Shown piece by piece: positions 49,217-61,426 of a stretch of 64,000 bases of DNA. Every line of letters begins with the position of its first letter. The first letter of the stretch is position 1. The notes below the pieces were generated by a model. It saw only the letters and a list, made by a program, of their open reading frames with translations. It did no database searches and was not told where the DNA came from. The translations under genes and the position numbers were made by a program. The stretch is from assembly GCA_946807835.1 (NCBI GenBank), contig OX327690.1:31218501-31282500 (forward strand), given 5' to 3'. Source of the stretch: Ailanthus altissimus (taxonomy: Eukaryota; Streptophyta; Magnoliopsida; Sapindales; Simaroubaceae).

Positions 49217-49335
49217 AAACACGTAATGTAATTTTATAATACATCGTGAATAATGTTAAAATCATAGATTAATCAAATATCATGGGACGACATTATTTAT
49301 TATATAATAAATTATGTTGTCCACTAAATTATTTT
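49217..49335. repeat. Dispersed AT-rich repeat, copy 2
   Basis: Partner of the sequence at 22840-22955, same orientation: TAATTTTATAATACATC, TGAATAATGTTAAAAT and TATATAATAAATTATGT occur in the same order. Diverged by eye to roughly three-quarters identity. Confidence 0.6.
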
Positions 49336-50039
49336 TTTACATCATTTATAATGCCATCGGTCGCAACACCAAAGTCTTTGAAATTAAAAACTCCATTGGC
49401 TGCAACAATGTTTCTAGCAAAAAGTAAACAAAACTAATATTGAAAATATTTGTTGAGAATAGAAGCTGAAATCCACCTCGAGCTCGATGGATGGAGCAAT
49501 GAAATCTAATTACTGTGAGTTGCGTTTTTGGTGGATCATTTAGAGACATTTATGAAGTAGTGAGAGAGCAGTTTGTTCACTGATTCTAAAACTTTAATTT
49601 GGAATTTTAGGCTTGATTTAGCATGAGTTTAGGAGTACCTTTCTTACACAAAGGTGGCTATAAGTTGTGTTTTGGTCCATTAATTTTCTCGTTTGCTTGT
49701 TATTTCCGTATTCCAACATATATATATATATATATTGTTTTAAAAACAATTCCTTATGGTTATTATTGGATATTACTTACCGTGAAGCTATTTTAACTTA
49801 AAAATTTAACACAAACTTAACACAAATATAGACATCAATTTTCAGATGTTCATCAACATTTAATTCAACGAACACCAAATCAAGTGGGCTTACTAAATTT
49901 TTTATTAAATTTAATCAAATTTTATACTGTTTATTACTGTTCATTCACTCCTTTTTTCAACTTACCTGAGCCTACCATTGTCTTTTTTTTTTTCAAACTA
50001 TTATCCTAACATCTTTCCTTTTTATTTTCATATAATTTA

Positions 50040-50580
50040 CAAATTATAAAACAGACATAATTTAGAAAATAATTTGTGCATAATTTATAAATTACAAAAT
50101 AGACATATAATTTACAAATAATACGTCTAATTCTCAAAAATTAAAATTGTATATAATTTGCATATTATAATCAAGGTATATTATGCAAACTTGGGTATTA
50201 TTTGGATGATATATCTACATAATTTTTTTTTTTTTAATTTTTTACTTTAAATTATACCTAGTCTCCAATCACAGATTAAAGTATACTCTAATCAATTAGC
50301 TTTTGGATGATATGTCTACATAATTTGTATTTTTAAATTTCTTATTTTAAATTATACATAGCCTCCAATCACAGACTAAAATATACCCTAATTATAATAT
50401 ACAAATTATATGCAATTTTGATTTTTGAGAACTAGATGTATAATTTGCAAATTACAAAATAAACATATAATTTATAAATTACAAAATAGACATATAATTT
50501 GCATATAATTTACAAATTATATGTCTATTTTATAATTTACAAATTATATGTCTATTTTATAATTTACAAATTATGATTAT
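50040..50580. repeat. Compound inverted and tandem repeat block
   Basis: The left arm (about 50085-50190) and right arm (about 50385-50480) are inverted copies of each other around the shared TTCTCAAAAATTAAAATTG-like core. Between them lie two direct copies of a roughly 100-bp unit (50201-50301 and 50302-50395) that starts TTTGGATGATAT and contains CTCCAATCACAGA. The right end adds short tandem copies of ACAAATTATATGTCTATTTT. No protein-coding content. Probably a rearranged MITE-like element. Confidence 0.75.
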
Positions 50581-53500
50581 TGTTGGATCTATTACTTAAA
50601 CATGCTCATTAATCTGTGACTCTATAAAGTCTCACATCTTACAAGTTAAGGAAGCGACCTAAAATTTTGAATTGAGAAAACCCACATAAATAAAAGGTCA
50701 GAAACTAAATCTAGTACCCAACAAACAAGTAATCTTATTCAACCGTCCATGAATTTTCACAAACAAGTAAGAGGTTTATGTGAAAAAGTAAAAATGATCA
50801 AATTATGATTTTTGCTTACATTTGCATTATTATTTGAGTTTTTATTAAAAAAAAAAAGGGATTAAAATACATCTCAAACACTATTAAATATCACCGGAAA
50901 GGATGATAATTAATCCATATTCAAGCATACATATTTTTAAAAAGATTTGATCATATGCACTATAAATAAATATGTTTTTTGTTCACCAAAAATTTCATTC
51001 TATTATATTATATTTAATTCATATTACTCAATATTAAATATTCAATATCATATTCTTACTTACCTTTGTAAATACTTCTTCACACAACACTTAAATTATA
51101 AATAAATAATAATTTAAGTGTTGGAGTATTTTTTTTATATAAAAAATAGTGCGTTTTTCATATTTCAAAGAGAACGCAAATATGAAAAGGTAATTACGTG
51201 AAAATTTCATATTGAAAAACTTCGGTTATCAAGTTTCATGATGAGATAATCAAAGTTTTAAAACTTGAATGAAGTTATTTAAGCAATATGTGATTGATCT
51301 CATATATTTTGTGTTGGGATTTTCGACTTCTTTTATTGTTATTTTTTTAAATTTTTTTTCAAAGGATTTAACTTGAGAAAATGAAATGAAAGTGAATACA
51401 ATGATCATAAATAGAGGGGATAACGCTATAATAAGATATAAATTCTATTATTATTTTTTAAGGTAGATTTAACTCATTGTTTACAAAAACAAAATTGTGA
51501 AAATTAGAGTAACAATATCATCTTATCTACAATAAAGCAATGATACTTCTTTTTGTTAAGGAAATAAATATGACTTAAATAAGATATCAAAATATGACTC
51601 TTAACAAAAATAAAATAAAATTAATAAAAATAATTTTTTTCCTAATATAACATAAAGATATGGTATCATTATTTTTGTAAGGTCGACGACGTGCACAAAA
51701 GCATAATAATAGAGTTAGTTATTTGTTGTTAAAATTTATTATAAATGTTAGCCACTTATTCAACTTCTGCCTTGTTGGGAGAGTTTGCATAACTTAAAAG
51801 GTAATTTGGAAGATGTTCTAGTTATTTGGAAGGAAGGAGACTCACAACTTAGATCCGTAAGTTTTAATCCAGAAACCTTCAATAAAAAAAATTCTTGTCA
51901 AAATTTATTATAAAAATCTTGTTACAGAAATATTTGGACTTCTTCTTTCTAAATAATTAAAATTCACTTAATTACTAGAGGTCTTTTGTAGGGATGAACA
52001 AATTTAAATTAAATTGATCGAACTAAATTGAAATAGGGCGATTTTTGGTTAGTTTCATTTATATAAAACCGATCTTGGATTTAATTTGATTCGATTTAAA
52101 TTTTAAAAAAAAAATTAAAAAATTAGAGAAAAATTAAAAAAAAAATTGAGCTCAATTAAACTTATCCAATTTGATTCAGTTTCTACCTCTTAAAATCAAT
52201 TGATACAAAACCGGATCAGCCAAGAACCAAATTCGCCTCCCCCTAATTTACAAGTACTCCGCGTTGCTTTCAAAAAATCAAAAGATAATTCTTACAATTG
52301 TGAAAGAAAGATTTGAAGTCAAATCATTAAAATCAAAAAAGTATTTGTTCCAAATATAATTCAAAATTTTTGAATTTTACATAAGACTATCGTTGTCTAC
52401 TTATTACCTTAGTTATATTTTACTATAAATTATATCTTAAGCATAATAATTGTAAGTTTACAAAATTCCTACTAGTAAGCATGTACACTTTTTTAATATC
52501 TTAAAAACAAAAACATTTTGTTGATAACACTATCAAGATTTCCCATCTTAATAACATAAAAATTATATTTTATACTTTAATGGAACAATAACACCTACGC
52601 CCCCTTAAATGTTGCCTATATAACATCTATAAATAATATTTGTTAAATTACAACACTTGCATCCTTCCAAATTGAATATAAGTGAATAAATGGCCTGGCC
52701 TTGATTTTTTTTTTTTAATCAAATGATTTGTTGTGAGGAGTTTATTAATAAAGGGTTTATTGTTGAAGAGGTTACTTGAGAAATTAGATTTAAAAGTGTA
52801 CATATTTTTTCCTCGTTTTTTAGAGTGAATTAAAATTAGAATCTCAATATTAGTCAAGGGGATTAGAACTTTTTTTACGATTTATTATTTTGAAGATTTA
52901 CAAGGATGAATGAGTTAGATTAGACTAAGGTCGAGCTACAATAATTTATAATAAAAGAAATGAGAAAAAGTCATACATCTTTCGATTGAGATTAAGAAGT
53001 TGTTTGTTTGTTTATTTATTTGTTTTAAATTTGAATATAATTGTTTAACTTGTTTGTTTTTGCAACTTAAAACTGAAATTAAAACATCTACATATGAACA
53101 AATTGATTTTTTCTAAGATTTTTTACTTGAATTTAAGCTCTCAAAGTACTTATCCCTATACAATGAATCTAAACAAAAATATATTTCCTATCACATTACA
53201 CCTAATTAATTTTTGTCTTTTGTCTTTTGTCTTTCCTATACACCTATTTAATTTTTGTCTTTTATCTATTGTGAAGATTTATAATTAGATTTTAAAAATT
53301 AAATCAAATTTCATATGCCATAAAAAGAATAGGGTGTTATTTATAATTTTACATATTGTATAAAATATTTTTTCCATTATTTATGAATAGTTAAATGAAA
53401 CTTATTTAATCAAGTAAATATCTTTTTTATATTACTCAATCGATTCTATTTATTTTGTCAAATTATTTAACTTGAAAATATTTTTATAATATAAAAATAC

Positions 53501-55008
53501 AAATAAACAAAACATTTTAGAGGGTGAAAATGTTAAATGACTATTTTTTTCAAATATTTATTTCTAGACGTTAAAAAGAAAAACAAACATATCAGTTAAA
53601 CATTTTCTTTCATCATGTTTGGAATTTTGTGCATGTGGAAGTCTTTACTTATAAGTATTTAAAATTTTAGATCACATATAATAAAAAAAAGATAATAATT
53701 AAATACATAAAACATAAGAATATACGTAATTTGATAACTTACTTATGTTTATGATAGATTATAAGACTCTGACTTTTTTTTTATTAACTAGTGATTACTA
53801 ATTACAAATATCACTCAAGAAATACCAAATAGATCGAGCTCCACAAGAGTATACAATACTCTCTTGTGCACTAAATATTTAAATCCTCCCTAAAGTTTAT
53901 ATTATTTCTTTTGTCGATACTCTTAATAGATTGTCACTCTAATGACTTTACAAGGATTGATATAGGACTTTGGGCATCTTTAGCAACCTTAAATTTTGAT
54001 GGAATAAGAGTTTATGTATAAGAGAATCCAAAATTGACTCAAACCAATTGAATTGCATTTAAAATGAGAAAACATTAAAAATTGGCACTACTACCTGGCC
54101 ACTTTGGCGCTGCAGCCCTAAGGCCTAAAGAGGCGTCCTTTGCGCATTCTGAGATCTTTCATACTTTCAGCTCTCTATTTTGCTCCATTTTTTGTTCGTC
54201 CAACGCGTTCTTTATTATGTGTCGAGTCCTTATTGGTCTCTAAGTTAAAATTATTCTCAAACATAATTTTAAATCATCAAATGTAAATTTATTTCGACTT
54301 TTAATAAAAAAAATAGTAGTGCTATACATACATTGTAAGGATACAAAATTTGTATCTCAACTGATGTATTACCAATTAATAACTATCACTTATTAAGTAG
54401 TTGTTAATTTTTTACTTGTTATTAATATGGTAGTTATACAATACCAATTAAAAATAGATATTTCAGACGCCATTTTAGTTGGGAAATAAACTTTGTATCT
54501 CAACTATGTAAACATAGCATTACTCTAAAAAAAACACTATCTAAATACAATGAGCTAATGACAATGATAGTATTGTATTAAAACTATGCACTAATCTAGC
54601 CCTTTTTCTTAATGTTTGATCCAAAGAATTATGAATACATTATTTTAAAATTATCAACTAACTTTTGGTATTTAATTGCTAAAACTTGTTTATTTTGAAA
54701 TTATCAACTAAACTTTTGATATTTAATTGCTAAAACTTGTTTGATACTATTATTGAAAACAAATAAATTCATTATGAATTTTTGGATGCAAAACCTCATT
54801 TTAACAATAATGAAAACTTTCTTTTTCTCTCTCTCTATTTTTTTTTTGTTAAAGATATCAAATTGTAAATATTAGTTTTCAAAATTTTTATTCATAAATT
54901 GACCTATAAACGTACTCATATATATTTTTTTATAAAAAAACTTGCATTCCATATTCATCATATTTTATTCTATACATATTATTTTATTTTAGATTTTTTT
55001 ATTTATAT
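50581..55008. other. Gene-free AT-rich region
   Basis: 4.4 kb with no coding-like frame. The long low-complexity tracts of A and T are broken only by a short GC-richer patch at about 54100-54230 (TTGGCGCTGCAGCCC). That patch resembles part of the copia LTR described at 13279 and may be a small retroelement scrap. A MITE-like element lies at 54317-54524. Confidence 0.55.
54317..54524. mobile_element. MITE-like element with imperfect inverted ends
   Basis: The left end (GTGCTATACATACATTGTAA then GATACAAAATTTGTATCTC) and the inverted right end (AATGCTATGTTTACATAG then GAGATACAAAGTTTA) are imperfect inverted repeats around a 150-bp AT-rich interior. The GATACAAA...ATCTC block recurs in other spacers, for example 2212-2282. 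Target duplication not resolved. Confidence 0.5.
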
Positions 55009-55526
55009 TGAAAATTTGGGAACTCTCAAGCTAATGAGTTAAATTCATTTTTTTTGTTAGAAAACCATCAATTGAGAGTAATAAAACAAAGATAAGAGAG
55101 GAAAAAAGAACACCAAATACATAGTAGTTCAGCTTAATTTGAACTTACGTCCACTTTACCGAATTTGATGGACTCACTTATATACACTATTCAATAATCT
55201 TTTTACATGGATGTAGCACAAGGCTCTATGGCCAGCATAATATAAATAAAAGAAGAGAAAATAAGATAAAGTAATTAACATGGAGGAAAGCTCTCTTTTC
55301 TCCATTGTTAAGCCCATTTCTTATAGGTGTTTATAGGTCTTAATAGTAGAGTCCTCTTAGGGATGTCTTTATCATTAATTACTTAATTGGATTATTTGCA
55401 TAAATTTAGAGATGTAATATTTTAATTTTAAGAATGTGATTATCTCTTAATTAAATTCCTCAAAGTGATGATGACCCTTTTTTAGGGTTGGGTTTGACAC
55501 CAAAATTTAGGAGAAATAAGATTCCA
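55009..55526. repeat. Left LTR of old element
   Basis: About 518 bp. Aligns along its whole length with 58328-58808, including GGATAAGAGA/AGATAAGAGA, GTAGCACAAG and GGTTTGAC landmarks, roughly three-quarters identical by eye. Confidence 0.7.
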
Positions 55527-55562
55527 TCTATTTTCAGTATTGACTTGTTCATACTTATTCAC

Positions 55563-56771
55563 TGACACACACATATACGAAATCGCAAGTGCACAGGTTG
55601 TAAGTAAATAATAAAATGATAAATAGAGTATCATCCCACAAGCATTGTTCTCTCAAATTAATGCTAATTACTATAGGTGTTCACAACTTGATTTTATTCA
55701 GATTGCCTTAATTTAAATTCGATTGCAAAAAATAAAGGAAATTAAATTAACTAAGTTAATTAAGGCTATTAATGAAATAATACTTAAAATAGACAATTTT
55801 GCAAAATGAAAATCTAAAATAAGAGGATTCTAAGGTCTTGACTTCACTATATTCTCCTATATTCTTCATATTTAGTAATTGTTAACTAATTCCGTACAAT
55901 TCATTAATCAAGAGTTTAAATTAATCTCATTACCTTTTCTAAGTATCAAATGAGATCCTATACATAAATGTTCAAGTTGATATTCCTATTTAACTTGTCT
56001 ACCTATGTATTCATTAAGCAAATCCTTATAGTAATTACCAAAGTGCTAATGGTTTCTCGACTTAAGAACAACTAATGTTGTGTTTCTCAAATCCGATAAA
56101 TCAATTAATCTTTTTTAGTGTTAAAACTTATATATCTAAAATAACTAATTTATTTTCCAACAAATTAAAAGTATTAAGTATAGAGTAACACAAATGAATT
56201 GAATTAAAACTTATAAATAATTAACTAAATATTCTAAACATAGTAATAAATAGAGCTACGTCAGGCTCTAGAATAACAATCTACTCAAGCATAGATGTAA
56301 ACATAACCAAAATTATCTAAAAATTCATAAGTACAAATATATTCAAAACAATCTCACAAATATAAATTTCAATTCAAGACAATGAAAAGATTAAAAAATA
56401 AAAACTCTTATGGAGATGACCTTCAAAGCTTGGATTCTTCAAGAATCTTTTGCCTTTAAGTTTCTTTCTCTAGAAAATAGCACAATCTTCCTTGAAAATA
56501 TCTAGTTTGTGTTAGGACTACAGGCTGAGAATTTGAGGTTGCAGCTTGGAGGTGTTGCTTCTTCTTTCCATTCATGCTTCGGGGCTGTGGCTTGATTTGT
56601 GAAATAACCATTTTGCTATTTTTTTTCTTTATCTTTACTTTTTGTATTGCTTAATTTTATTAAAATCTACAAAATAATAATAACATGTATAAAAAGCTAC
56701 ATATTCATATTCGTGATGAGTAAATACCAAGTTAAGAGAGTACTAATATCATATATAACCCGCACTTATCA
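55563..56771 (-). mobile_element. Probable solo LTR, nested
   Basis: On the minus strand the segment starts TGATAAGTGCGGGTTATA and ends TGTGTGTCA. Its plus-strand left end has CGCAAGTGCACAGGTTGTAA then GAGTATCATCCCACA, a combination familiar from LTRs of plant Ty3/gypsy elements. No second copy or coding region adjoins it and no matching duplication was found, so the limits are provisional. Confidence 0.5.
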
Positions 56772-57004
56772 ATACAAAAACTTCATTATAGTTTGGGCTG
56801 GAGAATTTACTCTTAGATTTTAGGTTAGTCTTTGGGTCTTTGGGTGGTGTGAGTTTTTGGCCTATTTTGACCTTGTGCATAGATCAAACTAGGTTTATTT
56901 TATGTGCTTAAGAACTTAGTTAGAGAGAACACACATGCTCATTGGATAGTTTTGCTAAGGAGAACTTTGGTGTCTATATGATTAACTCTGAAAAGGGCTT
57001 ATGC

Positions 57005-57197
57005 GGCCTCAATAAAGACTTACATGACCTTGGTAAGAGCTTACGTGGCCTCAATAAGGGTTTATATAGCCTCGATAAGAGCTTATACGACCTTGATAAA
57101 GTCTTACGTCAACCTTGACGAGGACTTGCGTTGACTTTGATGAGGGGTTATGTCAGCCTCAATGAGGACTTACGATGGCCTTAATAAGGGTTTACGT
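57005..57197. repeat. Minisatellite, about 27-30 bp unit
   Basis: Diverged tandem units built on a GGCCTCAATAAGGGTTTACGT-like consensus. Directly adjoins the 31-bp minisatellite that follows. No coding content. Confidence 0.75.
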
Positions 57198-57480
57198 GAT
57201 CAAATGTTTAGCCTTAAACGGCTTAAGTGATCAAATGTTTAGCCTTAAGGGGCTTAAGTGATCAAATGTTTGGCCTCAAAGGGCTTAAATGATCAAATGT
57301 TTAGCCTTAAGGGGTTTAAGTGATTAAATATTTAGCCTCAGATGACTTAAGTAATCAAATGTTTAGCCTCAATGGGCTTAAGTGATCAAATGTTTAGCCT
57401 TGGGGAGGCTTAAGTGATCAAATATTTAGACTTAGAGGGCTTGACTGATCAAATATTTGACCTCAGGGAGAGTTTAAATG
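57198..57480. repeat. Minisatellite, 31-bp unit, about nine copies
   Basis: Units run GATCAAATGTTTAGCCTTAA, then a variable GGGGCTTAAGT end. Copies start near 57198, 57229, 57260, 57291, 57322, 57353 and onward at 31-32 bp spacing, becoming more diverged to the right. Confidence 0.88.
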
Positions 57481-58327
57481 ACTAATTTTAAGGTAAACTT
57501 GAGTGTTTGGGGTCATTAATGAGAGTAAGTAATCGGGCTCGGTGGTAACCTAAGTGTTAAGGCTCGAAGAGAGCCTAGGTGTTCAAGCTCAATAAGAGCT
57601 TAAGTGCTTGTGATCTTTGGTGAAATTTTAAAGTAATCAGCTTAGTTAGAGTCTAAGTGGTGGACCTCAGGGAAAATCTTTATAATCAGCTGTGAGGACC
57701 TCATAGTAGACTTATATGGTTGATTGCGAGGAGAAAAGTATTCTGTCGTGGGCTTTTATGTAAAAGTTTTAAAAGTATTAGGTTAAAAATGAATTTTTTA
57801 ACAATAAAGAGAGCCTTCGTGAAAAATTCAATGAAGCCTGACTTCTTTTTTTTTGTCTTTTTCTTTTTATTTTCATTAGAGTTTTTTGTTTTTGTTTTTG
57901 TTTTAAAGAATGTCAACTTTTACTCTGCTTCTCTTTTTTTCTCTTTTTTATTTTTGTTTTATTTTCTTCTCCTTTTTTACTAGAGGAGCCCTTATCTCTC
58001 TCTGATACTTGAAGTTGGTAGTAGTCATTTTCCCTATGGTTTTATATATATATTTATATTCAAAAGAATTCTTTCTTCACCCTTAAGTTGATAGTAGTTT
58101 TATCTTCCCTTGACAATTTTTTTTTCTTGGAGCAAAATCGCCTTACCACCAAAATCAGTTTAAGGGCTTAGCATCAAAAGTTGTCTAATTGAGATGAACA
58201 TATTTGTATAAAATCAAACATTAGCATTTAATCAAAATAAAAAATTTATCTTTGGGTTGTTATTTTTCATGGTTAGTTTTCATGAGTTTTTGTTGCATTT
58301 TTCATAGATGGCTTCAAACTATTAATC

Positions 58328-58808
58328 TGAAAATTTGGGCAATCTCCAAGTAAATGAGTTGAATTTATTTTTTGTTAAAATTCATTGATCGAGACTAACA
58401 AAATAAGGATAAGAGACAAAAAAAAAAAAAGACACCAGATATATAATTATTTAGCCCAATTCAAATTTATATCCATTTTATCGAGTTTGACGTGCTTACT
58501 TATATGTATTATTTAATATATTTTTTTACATAGCAGTAGCACAAGACTCCATGGCTATTATAACATAAAATAAAATAAAATAAAAATAGACAAAGTAATT
58601 AATATGATGGAGTGCCCTCCCTTGTCCATTATTGAACTCCTTTTTATAAGTGTTTTGGATTTTAGTAATAGAGCCTTCTTAAAAAGGTGTTTATAATTAA
58701 TTTTTTAATTAAATAATTTTAGAAATGTAATTTCTTAATTTTAGGGATATGATTTTTTAAAGGGCGATGACCGGGTTTGACCTCAAAAGCCTAGGAGAAA
58801 CAATATCA
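58328..58808. repeat. Right LTR of old element
   Basis: About 481 bp direct counterpart of 55009-55526, slightly shorter through small deletions. Confidence 0.7.
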
Positions 58809-59214
58809 TATTTTATTAAATTTTCTATTACGGTTTGAATTTAATTAAGCATCAGTATATAAATCTATAAATAGACTCTATTAGGAAAAAAGGAAAAACA
58901 ATTTATCATTCTCTCTTCAATTATTAACATTCATAAGTTAACAAACTTGTAAAACATTCACAATTTATCATTGACAAGTAACCTCATCATCAATTATTAA
59001 ATTTTCTCAAATACTTTGCCTCTTTTACAAGCTTTGTATTTAAGTCGTTTCAGTCAACGCCATTTTTAAATTTTTGTAGCAATTATTGTACAAACTTTGA
59101 AGAAAAAAGAATCGTCATGACACACGTCACTGAATTTTGTTTGTTAGTTTATTCTTGAAGCCGTTTCCGTGTAATTTCTGGTCAAATAATATCATTATCA
59201 ATCCATTATCCATG

Positions 59215-59225
59215 TATATATAAAA
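59215..59225 (+). promoter_or_regulatory. TATA box of the serine acetyltransferase gene
   Basis: TATATATAAAA 105 bases upstream of the start codon, a strong consensus; predicts a leader of about 75 bases. Confidence 0.65.
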
Positions 59226-59329
59226 TCCAGGTTTGTTCGTAGTCTCTCAATTTCACCGCATTTATTCCTCGGTACTAAAGTCATCATTCTCAAATAAACA
59301 CATCATCACCATCTGATTCTGTTCAATCA

Positions 59330-60271
59330 ATGGCAGCAGCTTGTTGTGCGGACAACTCGGGCTGTGAAACTGCCAGGCGATTGTGTTCTTCGGAGTCCAT
59401 CAAACAATATTGCTTCGACAGCGATTTCCTTTGCGGGTTTGTCAAATTATGCAAACCCAGTTTGTCAAATCTTGTTCCAAGCAAATGTGCTAATGGGGTT
59501 TTTCTGAAAAGTCCTGATGATGAAGACGAAGATGATCTATGGTTGAAAATTCGGGAGGAGGCTCAATCGGATGTGAAACAGGAGCCTGTTTTGTTGAGTT
59601 ACTACTGTGCTTCCGTATTGTCACACGGCTCTTTAGAATCTGCGCTAGCAAATCATCTGGCAATGAAGTTAAGCAACCCCAGTATTTCGGCTGATACACT
59701 CTGGGAACTTTTCTTCAGCGTTTTCACTGAAGATTATGAAATCCTGACGGCGATTAGAGATGATCTAAGAGCTGTGAGAGAACGAGATCCTGCTTGCATT
59801 AGTTATGTACATTGCTTGCTCAACTTCAAGGGCTTTTTAGCATGCCAATCTCACAGGGCGGCACATAAATTATGGTCACAGGGCAGGCAGGTCATGGCAC
59901 TACTAATCCAAAGTCGGGTTTCGGAGGTTTTTGCAGTGGACATACATCCTGGAGCAAAGTTTGGACGGGGAATATTGATGGATCACGGAACCGGAGTTGT
60001 GATCGGAGAGACGGCGGTTGTCGGGGACAATGTCACAATTTTGCATAATGTGACACTCGGTGGTACAGGGAAAGTCTCTGGTGACAGGCACCCGAAAATT
60101 GGAGATGGGGTTTTATTGGGAGCAGGAACTAAGGTTTTGGGCAACATTAGAATTGGAGATGGTGCAAAAATTGGTGCAGGCTCAGTAGTTTTAAAGGAGA
60201 TTCCTCCGAAAAGTACTGCAGTAGGAAATCCTGCAAGAATAATTGGAGGCAGAGAGAGACCATTTATGTGA
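59330..60271 (+). CDS. Serine O-acetyltransferase, C-terminal tail missing
   Basis: Makes O-acetylserine from serine and acetyl-CoA, the committed step of cysteine synthesis (EC 2.3.1.30). The intronless frame encodes 313 residues: an alpha-helical N-domain (about 70-200, with DLWLKIREEAQSD and ERDPACISYVHCLLNFKGFL) then a left-handed beta-helix of hexapeptide repeats (about 205-300). Catalytic His219 (MDHGTG) and His254 (GDRHPKIG) are present, as are VTLGGTGK and AVGNPAR. Plant SATs normally continue about 25-30 residues past this point to a conserved tail ending in Ile that docks in O-acetylserine(thiol)lyase. Here the frame ends at GGRERPFM with tandem stops. It is most like the SERAT1/SERAT2 group. 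There is no clear transit peptide, so the cytosol is likely. The N-terminus is unusually rich in Cys. Confidence 0.93.
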   Translation: MAAACCADNSGCETARRLCSSESIKQYCFDSDFLCGFVKLCKPSLSNLVPSKCANGVFLKSPDDEDEDDLWLKIREEAQSDVKQEPVLLSYYCASVLSHGSLESALANHLAMKLSNPSISADTLWELFFSVFTEDYEILTAIRDDLRAVRERDPACISYVHCLLNFKGFLACQSHRAAHKLWSQGRQVMALLIQSRVSEVFAVDIHPGAKFGRGILMDHGTGVVIGETAVVGDNVTILHNVTLGGTGKVSGDRHPKIGDGVLLGAGTKVLGNIRIGDGAKIGAGSVVLKEIPPKSTAVGNPARIIGGRERPFM

Positions 60272-61022
60272 TGATAACAAGAAGCATTCCTCCTTTAATA
60301 TGAAAATTCAACCTTATGGTTGAGTTGGTTTGATAACTTTGTCTCCTCAATCCTTAAAATTTTGCTTCTCGGTATTTAAAAACTTAATTAAGAAAGTAGA
60401 ATTTCTTGCCACAGTCAATGCTGCACTCTAGTTTAGTTGATTCCGGTCCTTTATAAAGATTTTGAGTAACCTTATACTTCTTAAATTATAATTTTAATAT
60501 TTTTATTTCAAGTTATATGGTGAAATGAGTGATATTGAAAGTTGCAAAAATTAACCATAAAATGCATTAAAAAACTCATTTTTAATATTAATCTTATATT
60601 TTCACCTAATAATTAAACATTTAAGTTGAATGATAACTGTATGATTTCACTTAGGAGTGAGGGCTTGTCAAGACTAACACAATCAATGCTCGAGATATTA
60701 AATAATTGATACATTATTTGGGATATAGGATTTTCATTATCTTTCACTCCATTTTTGTTTAATGCCTAACTTCATTAAATAAAAGGATGGGGATGCACCA
60801 AGCATGTTTTTGCTGTTCTGTTTTGGGTTAAAACTCTTGGGTGTCTGTGGATCAAGATTTTTATTTCGTTGGCTATTTTCTCCTATATTTTAAACGGGTG
60901 AGCAGAACATTATATGTTTGGTATTATTTTTCTTTTCTACTATTTCACCCTTTTTCCTTTTTTTTGTTTTCAATGGAAGTTTGAAATGGATGCAAATATG
61001 TAAGACTAACAAGAGTTGAAAA
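60272..61022. other. Spacer after the serine acetyltransferase gene
   Basis: Probable 3' UTR and AT-rich spacer. The conserved SAT tail was looked for just downstream in all three frames and not found. No other feature. Confidence 0.6.
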
Positions 61023-61426
61023 TTGTTCCACCTCCAATTTCATTTCGAAACGGAACCCCAAATTTCTCTCTCTCTTGCCAGTTCTTTCCTACTCTTCCTT
61101 CAGTTCCGGTTTATATTACTAATATGGGAATGCAAAAGAGCCAAATCTCAAACCACAGCTAAGAAATTGCCTCCAGGGCCTTGGAAGCTACCAGTTATTG
61201 GAAATTTGCATCCGTTGATGGGATCACTACCACACCGGGGTCTTAGTATACTAGCAAAGAAATACGGAGACCTCGTGCATCTAAAACTGGGTGAATTGTC
61301 TGTCAATATGGTGTCTTCACCCAGAATGGCTAAAGAAATTCTCAAGACACGTGATCTTGCCTTTGCACAAAGGCCTAATTTTGTTGACACAAAAGCCCTG
61401 CTAATGTCGGCATAGACATTATCTTA
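61023..61426 (+). pseudogene. CYP71-type cytochrome P450, N-terminal fragment
   Basis: The frame encodes a hydrophobic anchor (SLASSFLLFLQFRFILLIW), then the proline hinge KKLPPGPWKLPVIGNLH, and HRGLSILAKKYGDLVHLKLG, AKEILKTRDLAFAQRPNFV. This is the first quarter of a plant CYP71-clan (CYP71D-like) monooxygenase. There is no ATG before the anchor: the frame opens at a TTG. A stop (TAG, 61413-61415) falls in the helix B region, and 11 bases later a Ty3/gypsy LTR begins. The oxygen-binding, ExxR and haem-Cys motifs are absent from the window. The rest of the gene may lie beyond the retroelement, outside the window. Confidence 0.88.

Larger units (their letters stand above)
55009..58808. mobile_element. 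Old LTR element (LARD-like) with nested insertion
   Basis: Two diverged direct repeats of about 500 bp, both starting TGAAAATTTGGG and ending in CA, enclose 2.8 kb with no recognisable gag or pol. Flanking 5-mers TATAT and TATTT differ at one position. The interior is taken up by a second LTR (55563-56771) and minisatellites. Consistent with a non-coding or gutted LTR retrotransposon; repeat divergence suggests it is old. Confidence 0.65.

Noticed and set aside
57198..57480. Regularly spaced repeats considered as a CRISPR array
   Set aside because: Units are contiguous at 31 bp with no unique spacers, and the DNA is a plant nuclear sequence; it is a minisatellite.
57701..57983. Overlapping Lys-rich and Phe-rich frames
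   Set aside because: Opposite strands of a T-rich tract inside an old LTR element; low complexity.
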